Of a DNA stretch of 64,000 bases, positions 45,353 through 57,300 are shown one piece after another (the stretch's first letter is position 1; each line of letters opens with the position of its first letter). The stretch spans positions 22,203,976-22,267,975 of the forward strand of contig CM119268.1 of NCBI GenBank assembly GCA_051294375.1, written 5' to 3'. A program made the translations under genes and the position numbers. The notes below the pieces were generated by a model. That model searched no databases, had not been told where the DNA came from, and was given only the letters and a program-made list of their open reading frames with translations. The DNA comes from Paraspadella gotoi (lineage: Eukaryota > Chaetognatha).

Positions 45353-47172
45353 ATGGGAAATCGAAGAACGGAGCGTTCACTCAAGAAGAGATTTGAGCTC
45401 TACAGTTGACCTTCACTATTTCAACAGGTGATGTCGAGGGTGAAGGCGAGAGAGATGGAGAGCAGAGAGCAGAGAGAAGTACTTGTCAATGTTATGACGA
45501 TTATGATCGTAGAGAAGGCCTTGACCGAGAGAGAGAGAGCAGAGAGAGAGAGGGGAGAGAGAGAAGAGATTGAGGATAGGATCGGGAAGGGAGATGTGAT
45601 GTTTTATGGGCATCTCGCTAGTAGAGAGAAGCCTACAAAGGTTCAAAAGGTCAACTGGGTTTATTCCACGTGACTGTCGTTTGTCACGACATCTTTTTTT
45701 TTTTCACTTGATTCTTCCAGTGAGCCAAGTGATCTTACTTTTTTTTTTGTTCCTATCCTCCTACTCTCCTGCCATTTACTCTTCTTCTTCCTCTTTCCTC
45801 CCTTTTCTTCCTCTTCTCCGTTCCTCTTCTCCCTTTCTCCCATCCCCTTCTTCCTCTCTACTTTTCTCCTCCCCTCTCTCTTTTCCCCTTTCTCCCCTCA
45901 CTTCATTCTTTCCAGTAATTCGCTTCATTTAGTTAATAAAAACATTTTTTTAACCTATTGCATTAATTCAACTAATCATTAAATAATGAAAAACGCTTAT
46001 TTCCCAAAAAAATATTTATGTAAATAAATATACATTATTTATAAAACTATTTACGGAGAGAAGAAAAAAGTAGCAACTGTCAAACACGAATTACATTGTT
46101 TCCAGGAGTTAGACGAGAGACAGAGTTTCATAAAATGAAAAATAGAGAGAGAGATTAGAGAGAGTAGAAGAGACGAGAGGATGTCTTAGAGTAGCTGGAG
46201 ATGAGTAGAGAAGAGAGAAGAGGAGAAAGCGCCATATTCTTTTCCAAACCGTTCATCATCTTTAGTTGTTGCTGTTTGCTTGAGCTTACAGTCTCATTCT
46301 GTTTCCGTTTGCTGTCGCGGCGACAAAACATAAAACTGCGGTTGGTTCTTTAATATCATATATGCATTATATACAGTAAATGGTTTAATTGTATAGTGTA
46401 TGATTTGGTAATTTATTACAAACGGGGCCACTCATAAACGAACTATAACAAATGGAACAACAACTATAGGATGACATATCTGAAGAAAATAATGAAAAAA
46501 CGAAAAACGAAAGCAATTAATGATCAACAACAAATCGACGACGAAGACGACGACGTACAAACGGTCATTAAAATCATCTCTTTTATTTGGTTCTCGTCTT
46601 CTTTCAATTCCTCTGTCATCCTTTATTTTTCTTTCGCTGAATATTTTTTTCACATTCTTTATCTCTCTTTCTTCTTTCCTTTATTTCGTCTTCCTTTCTT
46701 TTCATTCTTATTCTATCTTCTATATACATTCAATATACTTTCTATTTCATTTCATTCTTTAACATTCATATATCTTATCTTTCTTTTACTTTCATTTCTT
46801 TCTTATCTAATGTTAAGAAACAATTAACATTATCTCATCAATTTCAAAATATCCCAAAGTAAAATAATGAGTCTTTTCTTTCTGAATACACAATCTTTCA
46901 TAATACCCCCCCAACTCCACAACACAGATCCGAGAATAACCCAAATGTTTCGATCGAAACTTCCTCGAGCATCGCAAGCCCGAAATGATCAAACGCAAAC
47001 ATGAAATACATCAACGATAAAACGAAACACAGAGAGCTGGAGAAATGGCCGACATGGAGAAGCTGGAGGAGATCCGAGTCACCCCTTCGAGACAGATACA
47101 ATTAAAAAGGATAGAAAGCAATAGACTAAGAATCAGTAACAAAATGAGAAAATCAATCTACTCAATATAACT
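45353..47172 (+). pseudogene. Duplicate block 1 of the second CIB gene (exon 1 and exon 2 copies with indels)
   Basis: The exon-1 copy at 45353-45427 starts MGNR but is frameshifted. The exon-2 copy at about 46928-47109 carries many small insertions relative to the intact exon 51368-51531. The block ends at CTCAATATAACT followed by 25 N, exactly like blocks 2 and 3. The last about 440 bp are identical in all three blocks while their left parts differ by scattered indels. This pattern fits gap-filling with uncorrected long reads better than gene duplication. Confidence 0.7.
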
Positions 47173-47197
47173 NNNNNNNNNNNNNNNNNNNNNNNNN
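47173..47197. other. 25-N gap
   Basis: Fixed-length gap between duplicate blocks 1 and 2. Others of the same size are at 39921-39945, 49874-49898, 51226-51250 and 63076-63100. Confidence 0.95.
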
Positions 47198-48172
47198 GGA
47201 GAGTAAGTTGGAAATAAAACTTGCGTCTTTAGGGGAAATAATGGTCTGTATCTCAGGAGGAGTATAATAAAAAAAAGGCTTAAGTGAAAACAGAGAAAAT
47301 TAAGGGAGGGTTTTACTTTTTGGGGGGGTGTAGAAAAGAGTTTGGTGCCAATAAGAGAGTATTATTCAACATAGTGAATATTATTTAAAAAAAACTATAT
47401 CAATTAAATTTGAAATACATAAGATATAAGAGACATAATAGGTGATATGTTAGCAAAAATATGGGCCCAACTATATCATCTCAGGAAGAATAACAGTATC
47501 TCCTTTTCAAAAAATACAGTAAATACTATTCTTTTTTATTATTATTTTCTTTTTTTTTAAACGAGTTCTCACCAGAAAAACGGCGAAAATCCACTTCTGC
47601 TTCATTTTTCTTCCAGATTTTTTTTTCTTTTCAAAATTGAATTTTTTTTTTATTCTCGTGTTCGGATTTTCTTTTTCCTCAAATTTTTTTCTATTTCGAA
47701 ATTTAAAATAACTTAGAGAAAATATTTTTGTAACGTCCTCTTAAAAAATTAAGAAAGTATCTTCTCCCTTTGAACGCGTTCCGTCTGGAATAAATTCGCG
47801 CATTCGTTCCGTATTTAACTTCAAGTGTATAATATATATGTATAATGTATATGAACTGATGACCGCGAGAAAAAGATTTAGAAAAAATCGCATCCTTAAC
47901 TTAAGGGGATGGATTTCTTCCGCGTTCTTAGCCTCGTTTCGAAATCGAGTCTCGGCTCAAAACCGGTGAATCCCTTAAGCTAACGTAAGAAACAGTTTAT
48001 ATCATCTGTTATCGAATTAAAAAAAAAAAAAGAAAGATCCAGAGAAAAATATAAAGATTTAAATTCCAGAAGGAAATAAGTGAAGAAAGAAAAGTACCGG
48101 GTGACGAGGAAAAACTCTTGTCTTTTAAAATATCGGGTGATTCGCAAGAATTAAAACCGAAAGAGAAAAAAA

Positions 48173-48293
48173 ATGGGAAATCGAAACGGAGCGTTCACTC
48201 AAGAAGAGATTGAGCTCTACATTGACCTCACCTATTTCAACAGGTGATGTCGAGGTGGAGAGGGAGGGAGAGAGAGCAGAGAGAGAGAGAGAG

Positions 48294-48334
<41 letters not shown>

Positions 48335-50287
48335 AGAGAGAGAGTATGAGGATGGGAAAGGTGAGAAGTGAGTTTTAGGGCATTCGCTGAGAGAGAAGCA
48401 AGGTTCAAAAAGGTCAACTGGTTTTTCCACGTGACTGTCGTTTGCTCACGACATCTTTTTTTTTTTCACTGATTCTTCCAGTGAAGTGACTTACTTTTTT
48501 TTTTTGTTCCTATCCTCCTACTCTTCCTGCCATTCTCTTCTTCTTCCTCATTTCCTCCCTTTTCTTCCTCTTCTCCTTCCTCTTCTCCCTTTCTTCCCTC
48601 CCCTTCTTCCTCTCTCTTTTCTTCCTCCCCTCCTCTTCCCCTTCTCCCCTACTTCATTCTTTCCAGTAATTCGCTTCATTTAGTTTAAAAACATTTTTTT
48701 TAACTATTGCATTAATTCAACTAATCATTAATAATGAAAAACGCTTATTTCCCAAAAAAATATTTATGTAATAAATATACATTATTATAAAACTATTACG
48801 TGAGAGAAGACAAAAAGTAGCAACTTGTCAAACACGAATTACATTGTTTCAGAGTCGAGAGACAGAGTTTCTAATGAAAATAGAGAGAGAGATTAGGATA
48901 GAGAGAGAGAGAGAGAGAGAAGAGACGAGAAGAGAGAGAGGAGAAAGCGCTATTCTTTTTCAAACCGTTCATCATCTTTAGTTGTTGTGTTGTGTTTGAG
49001 CTTCACAGCTCGATTGTTCGTCCTGTCGCGGGACAACAACAAAAACTGCGGTGGCTTTAATATCATTCATGCATATCTACAGTAATGGTTTAATGTATAT
49101 GTATGATTTATAATTTTAATTACAAACTGGGCCACTCAAAACGAACATAAGCAAAATGGAACAACAGACTAACGAGAGACAATATCTAGAAGAAAAAATA
49201 ATGAAAAAAAAAAAAAACAGAAAAACGAAAGCAAATTAAATGACAAACAAACAAAATCGACGACGAAGACGACGACGACAAACGGTCATTAATCATCTCT
49301 TTTTATTTGGCCGTTTTTCTTCTTTCAATTTCCTCTGTCATTCCTATTTTTTCGGATATTTTTTTCACATTCTTTATCTTTCCTTTATTTCTTTCTTTCT
49401 TTTCATTCTTATTCTATCTTCTATATACATTCAATATACTTTCTATTTCATTTCATTCTTTAACATTCATATATCTTATCTTTCTTTTACTTTCATTTCT
49501 TTCTTATCTAATGTTAAGAAACAATTAACATTATCTCATCAATTTCAAAATATCCCAAAGTAAAATAATGAGTCTTTTCTTTCTGAATACACAATCTTTC
49601 ATAATACCCCCCCAACTCCACAACACAGATCCGAGAATAACCCAAATGTTTCGATCGAAACTTCCTCGAGCATCGCAAGCCCGAAATGATCAAACGCAAA
49701 CATGAAATACATCAACGATAAAACGAAACACAGAGAGCTGGAGAAATGGCCGACATGGAGAAGCTGGAGGAGATCCGAGTCACCCCTTCGAGACAGATAC
49801 AATTAAAAAGGATAGAAAGCAATAGACTAAGAATCAGTAACAAAATGAGAAAATCAATCTACTCAATATAACTNNNNNNNNNNNNNNNNNNNNNNNNNTT
49901 TTTTTTTTGTTCCTATCCTCCTACTCTCCTGCCATTCTCTTCTTCTTCCTCTTTTCCTCCCTTTCTTCCTCTTCTCCTTCCTCTTCTCCCTTTCTCCCTC
50001 CCCTTCTTCCTCTCCTCTTTTCTTCCTCCCCTCCTCTTCCCCCTTTCTCCCCTCTTCATTCTTTCCAGTAATTCGTCGATTTAGTTAAAAAACATTTTTT
50101 TAACCTATTGCATTAATTCAACTAATCATTAATAATGAAAAACGCTATTTCCAAAAAATATTTATGTAATGAAATATACATTATTTATAAAACTATTTAC
50201 GGAGAGAAGAAAAAGTAGCAACTTGTCAAACACGAATACATTGTTCAGAGTCGAGAGACAGAGTTTCTAAACTGAAAATAGAGAGAG

Positions 50288-50349
<62 letters not shown>

Positions 50350-53300
50350 CTATTCTTTTCCAAACCCGTTCATCATCTTTAGTTGTTGTTGTTGTTGAGC
50401 TTACAGTCGATTTGTTTCCGTTGTCGCGGCGACAAACAAAATTGCGTGGTTTAATATCATTTGCATATTACAGTAAATGGTTTAATTGTTATGTTTTGTT
50501 TAGTTTTTTACAAACTGGGCCTAAAACGAACATTGGGACAAACTACGGAGGCTATTCTGAAAGAAATAATGACGAAAACGAAAACAATTATGACAACAAC
50601 AACGACGACGAAGACGACGACGACGAAGACGACGACGACCAAACGGTCATTAATCATCTCTTTTATTTGGCTGTTTTCTCTTTCAATTTCCTCTGTCATC
50701 CTATTTTTTTTCGGATATTTTTTTCACATTCTTTATTCTTTTCTTTCTTTCTTTTCATTCTTATTCTATCTTCTATATACATTCAATATACTTTCTATTT
50801 CATTTCATTCTTTAACATTCATATATCTTATCTTTCTTTTACTTTCATTTCTTTCTTATCTAATGTTAAGAAACAATTAACATTATCTCATCAATTTCAA
50901 AATATCCCAAAGTAAAATAATGAGTCTTTTCTTTCTGAATACACAATCTTTCATAATACCCCCCCAACTCCACAACACAGATCCGAGAATAACCCAAATG
51001 TTTCGATCGAAACTTCCTCGAGCATCGCAAGCCCGAAATGATCAAACGCAAACATGAAATACATCAACGATAAAACGAAACACAGAGAGCTGGAGAAATG
51101 GCCGACATGGAGAAGCTGGAGGAGATCCGAGTCACCCCTTCGAGACAGATACAATTAAAAAGGATAGAAAGCAATAGACTAAGAATCAGTAACAAAATGA
51201 GAAAATCAATCTACTCAATATAACTNNNNNNNNNNNNNNNNNNNNNNNNNTTACTTTCATTTTCATTACTCTCTTTTTTCTCTATCTCTCTTTCTTTCTC
51301 TTCCTTTCTATCCCAATATGGTCTATCTTTCTTTCCATCTTTCTATCCCCCCCACTCCCACAACCAGATCCGAGATCCGCAAATGTTTCGATCGCTTCCT
51401 CGAGCTCGCGCCGGACGATCAAACGAAACATGAAATCATCAACGATAAACGAAACGCGAGGCTGGAAATGGCCGACATGGAGAAGCTGGAGGAGATACGG
51501 GTCAACCCCTTCAGAGACAGGATCTTAAAAGGTGAGGGCGGANNNNNNNNNNGTCAACCCCTTCAGAGACAGGATCTTAAAAGGTGAGCAATGCTATGGT
51601 CAATGAGTGAGGACATTTTGAGAGAGTAAAAAAAGATTTCCTAACTTCACATTGTTGTAGAATTGCTGTTGGAATTGCTTTCACTGATCGTTTTACTGCC
51701 AAATGTGAAAGTGAACGGTCGTGAACGACTGTAGTTTGCGCATTATCACAACTTTGACTTTCACCAAGACGACGAAGACAACTGATGAAGACGACGACGA
51801 CGACGACGACGACGACGTCGACGAAAACTCTCTATCCGTGGTTGTGACGACTGTCATTCCAAGGATGAGTGAATCATTATCCCGGGTGGGGAGAGGGAGA
51901 GAGAGAGAGAGAGAGAGANNNNNNNNNNNNNNNNNNNNNNNNNNNNNNNNNNNNNNNNNNNNNNNNNNNNNNNNNNNNNNNNNNNNNNNNNNNNNNNNNN
52001 NNNNNNNNNNNNNNNNNNNNNNNNNNNNNNNNNNNNNNNNNNNNNNNNNNNNNNNNNNNNNNNNNNNNNNNNNNNNNNNNNNNNNNNNNNNNNNNNNNNN
52101 NNNNNNNNNNNNNNNNNNNNNNNNNNNNNNNNNNNNNNNNNNNNNNNNNNNNNNNNNNNNNNNNNNNNNNNNNNNNNNNNNNNNNNNNNNNNNNNNNNNN
52201 NNNNNNNNNNNNNNNNNNNNNNNNNNNNNNNNNNNNNNNNNNNNNNNNNNNNNNNNNNNNNNNNNNNNNNNNNNNNNCCCGCGCTCTGGCATCTAATTTG
52301 CATATGGAAACGAATTCATTCCTCGGTTGTAAATCCAATCAGTGATGGGGTGCAGTCAAAGGAGGGGAAGGTGCAGTCGCGGAAGGGGAAAGGTGCACTC
52401 AAAGGAGGAGGAGGTGCAGTCAAAGAAGGTGAAGGTGCAGTCAAAATAGGGGAGGGTTCAGTCAAAGGTGCAGTCAGATATCAGTCAATTCCGAGTATCC
52501 GAGATCAAAATTTTGAAACGGAGTTTTAAAAAAACTGAGAAGAGTAAACTTTAATCAAAACCAGTGAAGGAGGGAGAAAGGAAAGATCACACCCCCCCGC
52601 CTATTAAAGGCGTTAGGGTGGGGTGCTGGGCAGGGGAGCGATTCCCTTAAGGCTTCGCCCCTCAGCGAAAAAGGCGTGAAAACGATGATGGGATTCGCGA
52701 AGTCGTTAATGAGAAAATCTATATGATCAACCGGATTATTATGATTCGTGGATCTTGGGTCTTGATTTGTGGGTCGCGAGTTTTCGTGAAAACAAAACAA
52801 CTCTGAAACATAAGTAATAGGTTAAGGAAATTTACGGCCGCTCTCTCCTTTACCCGTGTAATCTCATTTTTACAATTTGTCTAATTTAAACTTTAAAAAT
52901 TTCCGATAACCCACCATACTCCATGAATGGTTAACCTTTGTACCGATTTCATAATATAATGTTTCTATAAACTGTTTCAATTGTATATACAACCCTGCTC
53001 TCCCATTCACTTCCTCCTCATCCCACACCTTCAGTCTTTTCCTCCACCAACGACGGAAGTTTCAACTTTGACGACTTCATCGACATGATGTCCGTTTTCT
53101 CAGAGGGCGCGCCGAGAAGTCTCAAGGCGGAATACGCCTTCAGGTGCAAACAATAGTTAACCCTAACCTGTTACCAAAAGGGGCGCTTTTGGAAAATAGG
53201 GCCGGATGGGGCTAATGACCTGGCCATGTAGTAATTCTTCGGCATAATGATTAATGTTGTAAGTTTGGCCAGAAGAGTACGAACGCAGTATTCTTTTAGG

Positions 53301-54550
53301 AAAAAGAATGTTTGTTATCTACTTAAAGGGCAATTCCAATTCGGATTCCATCTGCAATGTAAGTAAGTACAATGTAAGTAAGTAAGAACGCGGTATGCTT
53401 TTAAAAACAAGGTCTGCCCAGAAATGTAAAGACGCAGTCTAGTTTTAAAAACTCGAATGTCAGTTGTATTTTTTTCCGAGAACCAACTCAGAAGAATGAG
53501 GAACCGGTATCTGACAATAATGTCCGTTTCTTTCCCTGTCACAGACATGTCCGTTTTCTCCCACGGTTCGCTGGGACAATAATTCTCAATCCCTCTATCG
53601 GCCACAGTCATTACCATTTTTTTTTCTCCTGCGCAGGATTTATGACTTCGGCGACGACGATATGATAGACGTAGACGACGTCACGGAAGTTGTGCTCAGA
53701 CTGACTGGGAATCAGGTGAGAATAGAGGAGAAGGGAAGGGGAGAGGGAGGGAGGGAGGAAGAAGAGGAGGAGAAGGGAGAGGTGAAGGGAGAGGGAAGGA
53801 AGAAAAGGAAGGAAAGCGGAACGAAGGAGGAGGGAAAGAAGAGATTAAAGGGGAAAGGGAAGGAAGAGAGCATTATGACGAGGAAAGAGAGAAAGGAGGA
53901 AAGGGCTGAAGGAATAAAGGAGGAAGTAAGGGGAGGAAGCAGAGGGGGAGCAGAGTGGGAATGAGACTGCGGGCGAGCGAGAAAGAGAGGAAGGAAAGAG
54001 GGGATAAAGATAGATGACGGAAGAGAGGGTGGTTGGAGAAGTAAGGAGGGAGAGGCGAGAGAAAAATTGAGACGGAGAGAGAGAATTAAAAGTGAAACTT
54101 TCGACTGGGCAATGGAAAAAAAAAATTTACATAAAATATTAATGAATAGGATTAAGTTCAACAATCTCATTTGCATATAGGAGTAGATTATTCCAACTAT
54201 AAAAGGTTTATGTTCTGTTTCAATATTAGGCTTATTTCTGTGTTTTACTCCCTTTTTCTATATTTTTTTAGTAGTCTTAATGATTCAAAGATAATTTTGC
54301 GATAGTTTGTTAAAATAATTATGAACTTTGATGATTGATAGTTTATCTCTAAACTGGCTGACCTTTCTCCAAAATCTCAACTCCCTCCTCACTATAGAAC
54401 CCCCTCTCCATGGACGACATCGGACTCCTCGTCGACCAAGTGATGGAGGAAGCGGATCTCGATGACGATCGAATGTTGTCCTTTGCAGAATTCGAACATG
54501 TCCTTTCCAAGGCGCCCGACTTTGTCCAATCCTTCAGGATTATAATTTAA
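48173..54550 (+). CDS. Second calcium- and integrin-binding (CIB) protein
   Basis: A CIB paralogue of 191 residues from exons 48173-48243, 51368-51531, 53035-53143, 53637-53715 and 54398-54550; the five sum to 576 nt with matching phases. It starts [20 protein letters not shown] (probable N-myristoylation), then [26 protein letters not shown] and [18 protein letters not shown]3 is [14 protein letters not shown]4 is [12 protein letters not shown], in which the usual loop Gly is Arg. It ends [13 protein letters not shown]. Its intron positions differ from the first CIB gene: there are four introns rather than two, but two are shared. It probably arose by tandem duplication. Exon 1 is taken from duplicate block 2, the only intact copy. 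It could serve as an alternative TMC partner, which is inference. Confidence 0.88.
49629..49810 (+). pseudogene. Indel-riddled copy of CIB exon 2 (block 2)
   Basis: Same sequence as the copies at 46928 and 50981, with the same insertions, and frame lost. Ends before a 25-N gap. Likely an assembly duplicate of exon 51368-51531. Confidence 0.7.
50981..51162 (+). pseudogene. Indel-riddled copy of CIB exon 2 (block 3)
   Basis: Third identical copy, followed by the same terminal sequence and a 25-N gap; the intact exon begins about 200 bp further on. Confidence 0.7.
51501..51592 (+). repeat. CIB exon-2 end plus donor repeated across a 10-N gap
   Basis: GTCAACCCCTTCAGAGACAG and the following donor (AAAAG|GTGAG) occur at 51501-51536 and again from 51553, separated by ten N (51543-51552). 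Most simply this is an unmerged overlap, but it resembles the genuine exon-edge duplications elsewhere. Confidence 0.75.
51919..52277. other. Assembly gap (N run)
   Basis: About 359 N starting inside a GA microsatellite, in an intron of the second CIB gene. Confidence 0.95.
52340..52470. repeat. GTGCAGTCAAAGGAGG minisatellite
   Basis: About seven imperfect units of roughly 18 bp (AAAGGAGGGGAAGGTGCAGTC) in the intron of the second CIB gene. Confidence 0.8.
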
Positions 54551-54637
54551 AGGGAGGGTTGTGAGATCGGAACTCGTATTCCGAAAAAAAAATGTCTTCA
54601 CTTTTATGTTACATCGCGAGATGTTGTGGGATACTTT

Positions 54638-54642
54638 TTTTG

Positions 54643-54674
<32 letters not shown>
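54638..54674. repeat. (GAT)n microsatellite in the CIB 3' flank
   Basis: About 12 GAT triplets starting 90 bp after the stop of the second CIB gene. Confidence 0.9.
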
Positions 54675-54677
<3 letters not shown>

Positions 54678-55038
54678 ATTCTATCCCATGTGTAAAATCG
54701 TTGTGTTGACTAATTAAAGATTCCCGCATTGCGATCGAGAGAGACAACTTTTTTAAAATGATTTGCTTAGGACTTAAAAATAGTTAATACCAAATTAGAA
54801 TTGTTAACCATCAGGCGTGAGCTGAGGGAATGATTTATTTATTCCGAAATGTGAGTAAATGATGGAAAGAGCGTGGAGAAACTGTGAGAGCGAAAATGTG
54901 AACGTGAGGTAAAACGAGAAATCTCCGTGATCAGGGATTTAATGTGATAAAACGAATGAAACGAAAAGAAAGGGATGTCTTAGCAGGAGGCTTATGGATG
55001 TGGGCGTTGTAATGTTGCAAGGCTTAAAGGGGACAGGG

Positions 55039-55099
<61 letters not shown>

Positions 55100-55247
55100 T
55101 TTAAGCGCCCACTTTAACACTAGCGCCATAAACGATCAAAGGGAACAACACGAATATTTTTTCTCTCGAGAAAGAAAAAAAAAGTTGAACGAGAAAAAAA
55201 ATTTAAAAAGGAAAAGAAAAAAGAAAAAAAGAAATATAATAAAAATA

Positions 55248-55347
55248 AATTGAAATTAAAGACAAAGTCTTGATACAGCAACGATTTTATTTTTGTACAA
55301 TAAAATAAAATCGTTGCTGTATCAAGACTTTGTCTTTAATTTCAATT
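55248..55347. repeat. Perfect 46-bp inverted repeat with 8-base loop
   Basis: Left arm 55248-55293 (contains GACAAAGTCTTGATACAGCA) and right arm 55302-55347 are exact reverse complements, separated by TGTACAAT. A transcript would form a 46-bp duplex without mismatch. It lies between the second CIB gene and the adhesion GPCR, with a CT run (55039-55096) upstream. It could be a fold-back element, a small-RNA precursor or an assembly artefact. Confidence 0.85.
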
Positions 55348-55814
55348 ATCTAAAACACAACGAAAGAAAGTTTAATCACAATAAAAATAAATTAATTTAA
55401 AAAAAACAAAGAAATAACCCCCCAAAATTGTTTTATTTTCAAAACCCTGTCCTTCTCTAGTAATCATCGTCCATTAATTAATAATATTAATAATATTTGG
55501 ATTTACTAATAGATTGAAAATTAGCTTAAGGACAGAGAATCAGGAAAAATCAAGGAAAATAAAGAAGAGACGAGAGAATAGAGTCAAAGCAAGAAAAAGA
55601 CAGAGAATTTTTGAATTTGAATTTATTCAATGGGGCTTTAGGCACAAAATAAAACAGAGAGAGAGACAAAGAGAGAGAGAGAGAGATAGAGATGGTCCAT
55701 CCTCCATCAGATGCGAGGCTCACTCTGACTGTAGACCCCATATGGGTGGAGGTGAGAAAGTTAAAACTAATTGCTTCACAGCGGCATACTAATTATTCAT
55801 CAGTCTGCCCCTGA

Positions 55815-55854
<40 letters not shown>

Positions 55855-56194
55855 ACCGAGGACAGAAGGGGGAGCGACTGATTTAGCTCAGGTGACGACT
55901 CTATTTAGAGAGAACGACTTTTTCGTCGTCGTCGTTTTCTCTCAGACTAAATCATTATAATCACCACCGTTTTCACGTCGTCATCATTATCTTCGTCGTC
56001 TCATTCGTCGTCGTCGAACGTCGTTCGTCATCTTCGTCCGTCGTCGTCGCACATCATCACCGACGCAGATGATTTAGACTTTTATTTATTTTTTTTACTC
56101 TTTATTTTTCCTCGTAATCGTTTCTTTCTTTTTTTCTTTCTTTTTTCTTTCTTTTTCATTTGTCATTTTTCTCAGTAGAGTTCGAGAGACAGAG

Positions 56195-56430
56195 ACAATC
56201 GATAGTCGATGCCATCTGTGGCAATAACTTTGCCAGTATTGCCATTTCTATCACCGACACTTTCGTTGTTATTGCGCTTCGGTCTCTGTCACGGTCTGTC
56301 ACGGCCTCTGCCACGGTCTTCTACCCAGTCTTTGCCGCGGTCTCTGCTACGATCTTTGCAACGGTCTCTGTCACTATCCTTGCCACGGTCTTTGCTACGG
56401 TCCTCGCCACGGTCTTTGCCGCGTAGATTT
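56195..56430 (-). repeat. 12-bp tandem repeat encoding RGKDR-type dipeptides on the minus strand
   Basis: Units of ACGGTCTTTGCC (+ strand) repeat about 12 times with variation from 56290. The minus strand reads RGKDRGEDRSKDRGKDSDRD and similar, an RD/KD-rich run typical of spliceosomal and RNA-processing proteins or of long receptor tails. No flanking splice sites were confirmed. The + strand reads as a hydrophobic ATV repeat. Confidence 0.6.
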
Positions 56431-57069
56431 AAACACTTGATGGTTATGAATTAACCTTTCATTTTTCTTCCTAAACTTTTTTAAAAAATTATATTTTTTA
56501 TATTATGTTTAAGAAAAAGAAATCAAAAATAGATTTTAAAAAAATCATGGAAAATACAGTAAAATTTTACAAAAGAATTGATTCGCAATAAATACTGAAA
56601 TTTGGAAAAAAAATATTAATACAGTTAAATTGAAATTTGAATACAGTGAAATTGTTGAAAACTGAAAGAAAAAAGTGAAAAGATTCTGGAATCGATTGTG
56701 GAAGAGAGATACGCTGTAGGAATGCCGAGAGAGCGGGGGGGGGTCGTCGTTGTCGTCGTCGTTGTCGCCTTCTTCTTCTTCTTCTTCTTCTTCTTTGTCG
56801 TCGTCGTCTTCATCATTTATAGTTGCATCATCGTCGCCGACCTTTGTCCCTGTCCCTAATGGTGTTGTCTTTCATTGTATTTTGTCCTTCGCTGTTCTTG
56901 TTCTCCCTTGTCTTTTTTTGTCATTGTTCTTTGTCATTTATTGTCCTTTGTCCTTCAATCTCCAGGATCACGTGATCACGATCATGCACGGGCGTCCTTG
57001 TCCTTCGTCCTTAGTTGCATTTGTTCTTCTTTATCCTTGTCCTTTATTGTCCTTCCCTTCGTCCTTCCT

Positions 57070-57245
57070 TCAAGTCCTCCTCGTGAGCCTGGTGGACCGC
57101 GTGGCGGTGACCTCGCTCACGGGCGTCGACGAGAGATTCCGGGCGAAAAGCCATCGACGGAATTCCGTTTTGACGAGGTCGTTGAGGGCAACGTTGAAGA
57201 TGAAGATGTAGAGGCCCTGTGGAGGGAGAGAAGGGTGTTGGAGTG

Positions 57246-57300
<55 letters not shown>

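Noticed and set aside
46813-51154. Three identical minus-strand frames (61 and 67 residues) in the duplicated blocks, looking like a conserved small protein family
   Set aside because: They are antisense shadows of the duplicated, indel-bearing CIB exon 2, identical because the blocks are copies of one sequence.
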